The notes under the pieces are model-generated. The model was not told where the DNA came from. It was given only the letters and a program-made list of their open reading frames with translations, and ran no database searches. Shown here piece after piece: positions 5,977 through 10,525 of a stretch of DNA of 10,525 nt. The position numbers and the translations under genes were made by a program. The stretch covers positions 1 to 10,525 of the forward strand of contig JAICJM010000139.1 in NCBI GenBank assembly GCA_025928435.1. Reading direction: 5' to 3'. The first letter of the stretch is position 1. Each line of letters opens with the position of its first letter. The DNA is from Thermoleophilia bacterium (GTDB lineage: Bacteria > Actinomycetota > Thermoleophilia > Gaiellales > JAICJC01).

Positions 5977-7734
5977 CTACGCGGCGGAGGCGTCCGGGCG
6001 CAGGCGCTCGCCGCGGGCAAGCCGCTCGCGCAGCACCGGCTCGGGCTCGTCCGTCTCGACGAAGTAGGCGTAGACCGTGCCGTTGTCGGCCACCAGGTAG
6101 GCGTGGCCGGACTCGGTGCGCTCGTGGATCATCAGGCTCTGGTAGCGCTCGGCCAGGCGGGCGAGCGCGTCGATGCTCTCGACCTCGACCAGGTCACCGC
6201 CGCGCGTGAGCGTCGACTGGACGGCGGCGATCATCGCCTCGCCGTAGCGGGCCTGGATGCGGGTGGGCTCATCGGCGCGGCGGTCGCGGCGCAGCCGGCC
6301 CAGGGCGATGACGGCCGCGGCGATCGCGGCGAGCAGGCCGACGGGGCCGAGGACCCGCGCGAGCGAGGCGGACATGTGCAGGCGCCCCGGGCCGATCGCG
6401 ACCGTGGCCGAGCCGGCGGCGGTGAATGCCGAGGTCTGGGACGGGTGGAACACGCTCGCCGGGGCGGCCCGGACGGGCGACGCGGCGGCCGACGTCGGGA
6501 GCACGGGCGCGAGCTCGTACGGCGTCAGAGTGAAGGGCAGCCGCGGCGCGTAGTCGGCCTCGAACGGATGCTCGGCGAGCGTCCCGTGGGCCTGGACGGA
6601 GGGCACGAGCGTGAGCGTGAAGGACTCCGTCGGCGCCGAGGTCGCGGCCGCGACCCGCTGGACGAGGCGCTGGAGGCGGCGCAGATGCACGATCCCGGTC
6701 AGGCTGACGCGGCGGCCGGTGAACGGCGTCGCATCCTGCAGGCTGACCGTCCGCGACCAGCCGTTCGACGCGGAGAGGACGGCGGCGAGCGAGGCGGTGC
6801 CTCCGGCGCGGTCCACCCGGTTCGCGCGCAGGACGTAGCGGAAGCCCACCCGCACGGGGCCGACCAGGCGCGGGAACATCGGCTGGCCGGTCGTCACCCG
6901 GTCGCTGTCGTAGACGGCGCCGGCGATGGCGCTGGCCGAGTAGGAGAAGCGGCCGGACTGGACGTAGTGGGCCGACGCCGGCGCGGAGCGGCTGGTCGGC
7001 GACGTCCATGCGAGCGCCGTGAGGCCGAGGCAGGCGAGCACGGCGGCGAACGCGGCGGCGACGCCGCCGTACGACGGGGCGACCGAGGTGCGCCGGACGG
7101 GGCGCGGCTGCGGCACCACGGTCCGTCCCGCGAAGGGCCGGGCCTCCTCCGCCGGCTCCGGGGCCACCTCCGCGGCGGGCGCGCCCTCCCACTTCGGCGC
7201 TGCGTCCTTCCATTTCGGCTGGGGGCGGCCACGCCGGCGGCGGCGGCGCACCTGAGCTCCGGCCCCGCCGAAGAGCAGGAGCACCGCGACGAAGGCCGTG
7301 CCCGTCATGATTCCCGGCGAGCGCCGCCGCTGCAGCCAGCCGCCCAGGCCGGGCGCCATCACCCACATCTTGCCGATGATCCGGTCACGGCTGATGTCAC
7401 CCGGATCGATCCAGGTGTTGTTGTCGCCCTTGAAGCGGTAGCCGCCGTCGCGGGTGATCGCGACGATGCGGTGCAGGACGGTCACGTGCAGCGACGGGCT
7501 GCGGTAGGCCGCGATGTCGCCGACGCGATACGTCCCGGCGGGCCGCACCAGGGCCAGGTCGCCCGTGCGGATCCGCGGGTGCATGCTGATCCCGTCGGTC
7601 ACCACGTACGACGTCTGCCCGCCGATCGACGGCGGGGCGAGGAAGAACCACCCGGCTCCGAGCACGGCCAGAACGACGACGAGCGCCGCGATGCGGCGCC
7701 GGCGGTGACTCCGTGTTCGGGGGGTGAACGTCAC
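5977..7734 (-). CDS. SipW/Sec11-type signal peptidase I (S26B) fused to a DUF5305-like domain
   Basis: A predicted membrane endopeptidase that removes signal peptides on the outer side of the membrane. In the 585-residue numbering a basic N-terminus leads to a transmembrane segment (about 15-33), then the catalytic Ser50 in D-G-I-S-M-H-P, and His88 in V-L-H-R-I. His replaces the lysine of LepB-type enzymes, which defines the SipW/Sec11 type. The G-D-N-N box follows at 103-106, with D110 and D113. A second membrane segment (about 141-160) and a basic, Pro-rich linker lead to a third (about 222-244), a beta-rich extracellular part (about 255-455), and a fourth (about 462-480). The cytoplasmic end (about 490-560) resembles the end of DUF5305: V-E-V-E-S-I-D-A-L-A-R-L-A, then L-V-A-D-N-G-T-V-Y-A-Y-F. 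The GTG at 7734 is preferred because GGAG lies 7 nt upstream. The GTG at 7749 abuts a hairpin and lacks a ribosome site. Its likely substrate is the upstream 134-residue protein. Confidence 0.87.
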   Translation of the reverse strand: MTFTPRTRSHRRRRIAALVVVLAVLGAGWFFLAPPSIGGQTSYVVTDGISMHPRIRTGDLALVRPAGTYRVGDIAAYRSPSLHVTVLHRIVAITRDGGYRFKGDNNTWIDPGDISRDRIIGKMWVMAPGLGGWLQRRRSPGIMTGTAFVAVLLLFGGAGAQVRRRRRRGRPQPKWKDAAPKWEGAPAAEVAPEPAEEARPFAGRTVVPQPRPVRRTSVAPSYGGVAAAFAAVLACLGLTALAWTSPTSRSAPASAHYVQSGRFSYSASAIAGAVYDSDRVTTGQPMFPRLVGPVRVGFRYVLRANRVDRAGGTASLAAVLSASNGWSRTVSLQDATPFTGRRVSLTGIVHLRRLQRLVQRVAAATSAPTESFTLTLVPSVQAHGTLAEHPFEADYAPRLPFTLTPYELAPVLPTSAAASPVRAAPASVFHPSQTSAFTAAGSATVAIGPGRLHMSASLARVLGPVGLLAAIAAAVIALGRLRRDRRADEPTRIQARYGEAMIAAVQSTLTRGGDLVEVESIDALARLAERYQSLMIHERTESGHAYLVADNGTVYAYFVETDEPEPVLRERLARGERLRPDASAA

Positions 7735-7741
7735 ATCAAGG

Positions 7742-7745
7742 CTCC
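7742..7745 (-). promoter_or_regulatory. Shine-Dalgarno GGAG that decides the signal peptidase start
   Basis: On the minus strand GGAG (7745 to 7742) lies seven bases before the GTG at 7734. The alternative in-frame GTG at 7749 has only stem-loop sequence upstream. The site begins a few bases after the stem-loop at 7752-7780. Confidence 0.55.
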
Positions 7746-7751
7746 GCACGT

Positions 7752-7780
7752 GGGCGGCGGGAGAGGGGATCCCGCCGCCC
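7752..7780 (-). terminator. Perfect 11-bp GC stem-loop between the cargo and the signal peptidase genes
   Basis: GGGCGGCGGGA (7752-7762) and TCCCGCCGCCC (7770-7780) are exact reverse complements around a 7-nt loop. The element lies between the cargo stop (7802) and the peptidase start (7734). No U-tract follows in the direction of transcription, so it is not a classical intrinsic terminator. It fits a partial terminator, a 3'-end stabiliser of the cargo message, or a brake on peptidase translation. Confidence 0.7.
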
Positions 7781-7801
7781 CGTGCTTCATGCTGGGTCGG
7801 T

Positions 7802-8206
7802 CTAGCGGGCGGCCGAGACCGTCAGCGTGTCGAGGTGCGCATCGACGCCCGGCAGGACGCAGTGCACGTGGAACGGCGAGGTGTGGGCGATGGTGCTGCC
7901 CGCGCCCGTGCAGTCGATCCAGCCGCTGCTCGGCAGGACGCTGCTCGAGTCGTCGAACTTGACCTGCACCTGCGTGGCGTTGCTGTCGAGGTCGAAGTCC
8001 ACGGCCGACCAGGTCGACGGGTCGGTCGAGTCCTGGGTGTAGGAGACGTTGGTCACCTGGTACCCGGCGATGGTGGCCTGGCCGACGCCGCCGGCGCTGC
8101 CGGTGTCGACCGTGTTGCTGGTGGTGAAGGCGTAGGCGCCAAGCCCGGCGGCCGCCGCGATGACGACGAGACCGAGGCCGGCCGACCGCTTCAGATTGCT
8201 GAACAT
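7802..8206 (-). CDS. Small secreted protein with a SipW-cognate-like signal peptide (putative cargo)
   Basis: The 134-residue protein starts MFSNLKRS, followed by a hydrophobic, Ala/Gly-rich segment (about 9-27) ending A-Y-A-F-T-T-S. This is the layout of signal peptides cut by SipW-type peptidases in TasA/camelysin-like proteins. Cleavage is probably near A27, leaving about 107 residues. The mature part is Ser/Thr/Asp-rich and beta-prone, with C99 and C116 as a possible disulfide. I do not recognise a named family. A matrix, fibre or surface protein is inferred from the signal type and from the adjacent peptidase. The ATG at 8206 is chosen over an upstream in-frame start at 8275 because AAAGGGA lies 8 nt before it and the residues before it do not look like coding sequence or a signal peptide. 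Its stop, in a CTAG (7802-7805), is followed by the stem-loop before the peptidase gene. Confidence 0.85.
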   Translation of the reverse strand: MFSNLKRSAGLGLVVIAAAAGLGAYAFTTSNTVDTGSAGGVGQATIAGYQVTNVSYTQDSTDPSTWSAVDFDLDSNATQVQVKFDDSSSVLPSSGWIDCTGAGSTIAHTSPFHVHCVLPGVDAHLDTLTVSAAR

Positions 8207-8310
8207 GTCGGTTTCCCTTTCGAAGCTGGCAAAGCTGGTGGTTTGGCCCCGATCCGCTGGGCTCGCCCTGGGCAATCGACCGGAGGCGCCCGGTTCTTGA
8301 GGTTATCCAC
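8207..8310 (-). promoter_or_regulatory. Promoter and GC-rich leader of the cargo gene
   Basis: On the minus strand TAACCT (8305 to 8300) fits TANNNT and predicts a start near 8293, giving a leader of about 87 nt, much longer than the leaderless starts elsewhere in the window. The leader has a Shine-Dalgarno AAAGGGA (8220 to 8214), two copies of CCAGCTT, and a short GGGC/GCCC hairpin. I could not fold it into a known riboswitch. No -35 is clear. Confidence 0.35.
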
Positions 8311-8311
8311 A
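8303..8311 (+). promoter_or_regulatory. Perfect DnaA-box 9-mer (TTATCCACA)
   Basis: TTATCCACA matches the DnaA-box consensus TTATNCACA exactly. It is a single copy in the 210-bp gap between the divergent cargo and beta-propeller genes and overlaps the predicted -10 of the cargo gene. I see no second box or AT-rich unwinding region, so this is not an origin. It may be a DnaA-responsive operator or chance. Confidence 0.4.
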
Positions 8312-8406
8312 GGCAGGGTCTGGCAGACGTGCCCGCAAAGGTGCTGCAAATGGCATGCGCGTGATGTCCGTCGTCCTCAACCGGATACGCAGGTGACGGC
8401 GAGAAC

Positions 8407-8412
8407 GGAGGT
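8407..8412 (+). promoter_or_regulatory. Strong Shine-Dalgarno GGAGGT of the beta-propeller gene
   Basis: GGAGGT lies just before ATG 8417, with five bases between GGAGG and the ATG. A second ATG at 8423 would be 11 bases away, so 8417 is the better start. This is the best ribosome site in the window. Confidence 0.75.
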
Positions 8413-8416
8413 CACG

Positions 8417-9442
8417 ATGACGATGAGGTGCGCACTGGCCGGGGCCGCTGCAACGGCCCTGCTCGGGCTCCTGGTTCCTGCGGCCGCGGATGCGGTCGGC
8501 GCCACTCCGGGCGTGGCGCTCGGCGGCGACGGCGCGTCGTGGCAGGGCCATACGGAGCGGTTCGTGGCCGCTCCGGCCGCGAACGGGACGAGCGTGACCG
8601 AGCTGCGCCGGGCCGGCGGGGCGACGCTGCGCTCGCGGACGATCCCCGGCAGGTTCGGCATCCCGATCATCGCCTACGACGGCAGCACGGAGCGGGTGCC
8701 GGCGACGAGCCCCGCCGTGGTCGTCGCGGGGCGTTCGAGCCCCGCCGCGCTCCCGCGCAGCACCACCCTCGTCGTGCTCTCGACGCGTGACCTGCACGTC
8801 GTGCGCCGGTTCACGCTGGGCGGCGCGTTCGCGTTCGACGCGCTCTCTCCCGACGGCGCCACCATGTACCTGACGCAGCACGCATCGCGCGCACACATCA
8901 CGCGGTACACGGTGCGGGCGTACGACATTCGCTCCGGGCGCCTGCTCCCGGGCGTGATCGCCGACAAGACGAACCACGAGTGGCGGATGGACGGGTTGCC
9001 GGTGGCGCGGCTCCAGACCTCCGACGGGGTGTTCGCCTACACGCTGTACCAGGGCGGCGAGGACGGCGCGTTCATCCACGCGCTCGACACGCGGACGGGC
9101 ACCGCCCGCTGCATCGACCTCCCCGGCATGACGAACCGGGACGTGATGTCGATGCGCTTGCGGCTGGCGGACGGCGGCGGGCGGCTCATGGTCGTGTCCG
9201 CCGCGAACGCCGTGGCGGCCGTCGACACGCGCACCTACGCGCTCGTCCCGGCCCGATCGCACCTGGTGCGGTCGGAGACCCAGCACAAGCGCGCGTCCTC
9301 CCCGCCCGACGACTCCCCGTCGTCGGGGTCGGCCACCGACGCCTGGGCGATCGGCGTGGTGGCGGCGCTGCTCGCCGCAGCCGGCCTGGTTGGCCTCCGC
9401 CGCCGGATGCCGCACAATCCGGCGCATGGCCGACGATCGTGA
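8417..9442 (+). CDS. Secreted, C-terminally membrane-anchored protein, probable beta-propeller
   Basis: I do not recognise a named family. The 341-residue protein has a clear signal peptide (about 1-26, ending A-A-A-D-A). A beta-rich body (about 30-285) follows, with propeller-like motifs: L-S-P-D-G-A-T-M-Y-L (143-152), A-Y-D-I-R-S-G (168-174), A-L-D-T-R-T-G (222-228) and A-V-D-T-R-T-Y (268-274). A polar Ser/Pro/Asp linker (about 292-308), one transmembrane segment (about 309-327) and a basic tail R-R-R-M come last. It is thus predicted to be anchored in the membrane with the propeller outside. ATG 8417 is supported by GGAGGT. The gene diverges from the cargo/peptidase module across 210 bp, so a shared surface role is possible but unproven. 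Its general design resembles the exported repeat protein at 601-1614, although obvious sequence identity is lacking. The last 17 bp overlap the methyltransferase start. Confidence 0.85.
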   Translation: MTMRCALAGAAATALLGLLVPAAADAVGATPGVALGGDGASWQGHTERFVAAPAANGTSVTELRRAGGATLRSRTIPGRFGIPIIAYDGSTERVPATSPAVVVAGRSSPAALPRSTTLVVLSTRDLHVVRRFTLGGAFAFDALSPDGATMYLTQHASRAHITRYTVRAYDIRSGRLLPGVIADKTNHEWRMDGLPVARLQTSDGVFAYTLYQGGEDGAFIHALDTRTGTARCIDLPGMTNRDVMSMRLRLADGGGRLMVVSAANAVAAVDTRTYALVPARSHLVRSETQHKRASSPPDDSPSSGSATDAWAIGVVAALLAAAGLVGLRRRMPHNPAHGRRS

Positions 9443-10229
9443 GGTGCTGCGCACGACATTCGACTCGGTGGCCGGGCGCTACGACCGCGCCCGGCCCACC
9501 TACCCCGACGCGCTGTTCGACGTCCTCCTCCGCCAGACGGGGCTGCGCCCCGGCGGCCGCGTGCTCGAGGTCGGCTGCGCGACCGGCAAGGCCACCCGCC
9601 CGCTGGCCGAGCGCGGCCTGCGCCTGACCTGCGTCGAGCTGGGCGCGGAGCTGGCCGCTGCCGCACGCGAGAACCTGGCCGGCTTCCCGGACGTCGAGGT
9701 CGTGCACGCCCCGTTCGAGACGTGGGAGCCGCCGGAGGACACGACGTTCGACGCGGTGATCGCGGCGACGGCGTGGCACTGGGCCGATCCGGCCGTGCGC
9801 TACCGCCGGGCCTGGGAGCTGCTGCGCCCGGGCGGCCACCTCGCCTTCTGGGCGGCCGTGCACGTCTTCCCGGCGGCCGGTGATCCGATCTTCGCCGAGC
9901 TGCAGCGGGTCTACGGGGAGATCGGCGCCGCGCGGGTCGAGGCGTGGCCGCGCCCGCGCGAGCTGCCCGACCAACGCGGCGAGATCCTGGCCTCAGGCCT
10001 CTTTCGCCGGGTGACCGTCACCCAGTTCGACTGGGAGGTGCGCTACGACGCCGAGGCCTACGTCGACCTGCTCGAGACGTTCTCGGCCCACATCGCGATG
10101 CGACCATGGCAGCGGGAGCGGCTCTACGCCGAGATTCGCCGGCGCCTGTCCGAGCGCCCCGACGGCCTCCTGCGCCGCCACTGGGGCGCCGCGCTGCACG
10201 TGGCCGTGCGGATCGACGACCCTAGATGA
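9426..10229 (+). CDS. Class I SAM-dependent methyltransferase
   Basis: A cytosolic methyltransferase with a Rossmann-type SAM site; the substrate is unknown. The 267-residue protein begins with a family-typical lead F-D-S-V-A-G-R-Y-D-R-A-R-P-x-Y-P (12-27). Motif I is V-L-E-V-G-C-A-T-G-K-A-T (47-58), the acidic ribose-binding residue is E71 in C-V-E-L-G, then D-A-V-I-A-A-T-A-W-H-W-A-D (109-121) and the post-motif L-L-R-P-G-G-H-L-A-F-W (132-142). The Y-D-x-x-R-P-x-Y-P and W-H-W features are common in methyltransferases near the trans-aconitate/ubiquinone-type group, but that does not fix the substrate. The ATG at 9426 lies inside the end of the upstream gene (17-bp overlap, other frame) and has no Shine-Dalgarno site. 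A weak -10-like CACAAT ends 7 nt before it, so it may be leaderless or read from the upstream transcript. The palindromic region at 10256 follows the stop. Confidence 0.93.
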   Translation: MADDREVLRTTFDSVAGRYDRARPTYPDALFDVLLRQTGLRPGGRVLEVGCATGKATRPLAERGLRLTCVELGAELAAAARENLAGFPDVEVVHAPFETWEPPEDTTFDAVIAATAWHWADPAVRYRRAWELLRPGGHLAFWAAVHVFPAAGDPIFAELQRVYGEIGAARVEAWPRPRELPDQRGEILASGLFRRVTVTQFDWEVRYDAEAYVDLLETFSAHIAMRPWQRERLYAEIRRRLSERPDGLLRRHWGAALHVAVRIDDPR

Positions 10230-10255
10230 TTGATCGGTAAGTCCGTGATGTCCAA

Positions 10256-10313
10256 GGTGCAAGCCCGACGGGCTTGCACCGGTCAGCGGTGACCTGCGAT
10301 CACGCAGGGCACC
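10256..10313. repeat. Paired-hairpin unit, copy 1
   Basis: The first hairpin is a perfect 11-bp stem, GGTGCAAGCCC (10256-10266) with GGGCTTGCACC (10270-10280), and a GAC loop. A 7-nt spacer GGTCAGC (10281-10287) follows. The second hairpin is GGTG-A-CCTGCG (10288-10298), loop ATCA, then CGCAGG-G-CACC (10303-10313), 10 bp with one A/G mismatch. The first stem could also serve as a U-less terminator for the methyltransferase gene. The strand of any transcript is unknown. Confidence 0.75.
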
Positions 10314-10384
10314 ACTGGGCTGCGAATCGAGCAGCGCAAGGACTAAAGGGAGCTCAGACCTGGTCGTATGGGCGCGACCGAGAA

Positions 10385-10442
10385 GCTGTCAAGGGCGACG
10401 CCCTTGACAGCGGTCCGAGGCGTCTGCGATGACGCAGACGCC
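10385..10442. repeat. Paired-hairpin unit, copy 2
   Basis: The first hairpin is a perfect 12-bp stem, GCTGTCAAGGGC (10385-10396) with GCCCTTGACAGC (10400-10411), and again a GAC loop. The 7-nt spacer is GGTCCGA (10412-10418). The second hairpin is GGCGTCTGCG (10419-10428), loop ATGA, CGCAGACGCC (10433-10442), a perfect 10-bp stem. It has the same length (58 nt), order, loops and spacer start as copy 1, with different paired bases in the stems. Confidence 0.75.
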
Positions 10443-10525
10443 GAGGCGCGATGCGACGGTTCGCAGCCGCAGCGCCGTCAGCACCTCACCTGACCACCAG
10501 CCGTCGTGCGTCCAGGCGCGCGGGA

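Larger units (their letters stand above)
10230..10525. other. About 296 bp without a convincing gene, rich in hairpins
   Basis: No recognisable protein, tRNA, tmRNA, SRP RNA or RNase P RNA motif is seen here. The region holds two paired-hairpin units (10256-10313 and 10385-10442). Between them are smaller hairpins GCTGC/GCAGC (10319-10335) and GGTCG/CGACC (10362-10379). After them comes TGCGA/TCGCA (10452-10465). The density of perfect stems is unlike anywhere else in the window. Confidence 0.7.

Noticed and set aside
3481..7962. A 1,493-codon open frame on the plus strand, antisense to hisC, the gamma-glutamyltransferase and the peptidase, and partly in another frame of the LON gene
   Set aside because: Its translation is Arg/Ala/Gly/His-rich with no domain, and the opposite-strand genes have clear family motifs. 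It is a shadow of high-GC codon usage.
8207..8275. N-terminal extension of the cargo protein from an upstream start at 8275
   Set aside because: The extra 23 residues do not look like a signal peptide, and AAAGGGA precedes the ATG at 8206 at proper spacing.
8207..8300. Cyclic-di-GMP-I (GEMM) riboswitch in the cargo leader
   Set aside because: GGGGCCAAACC and CGAAAGGG recall parts of the motif, but the conserved GGGACGCAAAGC segment is absent and the order does not fit on either strand.
8303..8311. Replication origin marked by a DnaA box
   Set aside because: There is a single box, no AT-rich region, and no dnaA, dnaN or gyrase gene nearby.
10256..10280. Classical intrinsic terminator of the methyltransferase gene
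   Set aside because: The stem is strong but no T-run follows on the plus strand, and an equivalent stem recurs 129 nt later as part of a paired unit. A U-less terminator role remains possible.
10256..10442. CRISPR array
   Set aside because: Only two units, diverged in the stems, with spacing and structure unlike direct repeats and spacers. No cas gene is present.
10389..10523. Possible C-terminal end of a leftward gene entering from the right edge (44 open codons, GC-rich third positions)
   Set aside because: No family resemblance is apparent, the stop falls inside a perfect hairpin, and short open frames are common at this GC. It cannot be decided without sequence to the right.
10451..10525. 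Plus-strand open frame from ATG 10451 to the right edge
   Set aside because: Only 25 codons are visible, the composition is ambiguous, and there is no ribosome site or leaderless -10 at proper spacing.

Overview
The window is gapless, very GC-rich bacterial DNA. Codon usage is dominated by G/C at third positions, GTG starts are frequent and genes are tightly packed. Together with leaderless-looking starts (TANNNT hexamers a few bases before ATG/GTG), this suggests a high-GC actinobacterium. My guess is the Thermoleophilia (Solirubrobacterales/Gaiellales) side, which is inference only. It looks like chromosome: I see no transposase, integrase, CRISPR array, tRNA or rRNA.

Left part (1-4363), mostly housekeeping. 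The first 44 bases are the 5' end of a leftward gene whose start resembles threonine dehydratase. It diverges from inorganic pyrophosphatase (ppa, +). ppa converges on a leftward run: a histidinol-phosphate-type aminotransferase (hisC-like), a MeaB/ArgK-type GTPase overlapping it by GTGA, and a secreted or lipoprotein-like repeat protein 37 nt further on. A LON substrate-binding-domain protein diverges from hisC across 22 bp. It converges on a gamma-glutamyltransferase-family Ntn hydrolase. Both convergent pairs share one CTAG as overlapping stop codons.

Centre (4360-9442), the accessory part. A 134-residue protein with a SipW-cognate-like signal peptide is followed, after a perfect 11-bp stem-loop, by a membrane signal peptidase of the Ser/His (SipW/Sec11, S26B) type. 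That peptidase is fused in one frame to what looks like a DUF5305 domain. This reads as a small dedicated secretion module: one cargo and its own peptidase. Diverging from it is a secreted, C-terminally membrane-anchored probable beta-propeller, which overlaps a SAM-dependent methyltransferase gene by 17 bp.

Right end (10230-10525), without a convincing gene. It holds the most striking unexplained structure: two 58-nt units, 129 nt apart. Each has a long hairpin with a GAC loop, a 7-nt GGTC-starting spacer, and a second hairpin with an ATNA loop. The stems differ between the copies by compensatory changes. This looks like a structured RNA or a palindromic repeat family and may continue beyond the window.

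Overall the housekeeping genes appear leaderless, some from symmetric back-to-back -10 elements, while the cell-surface genes carry Shine-Dalgarno sites.
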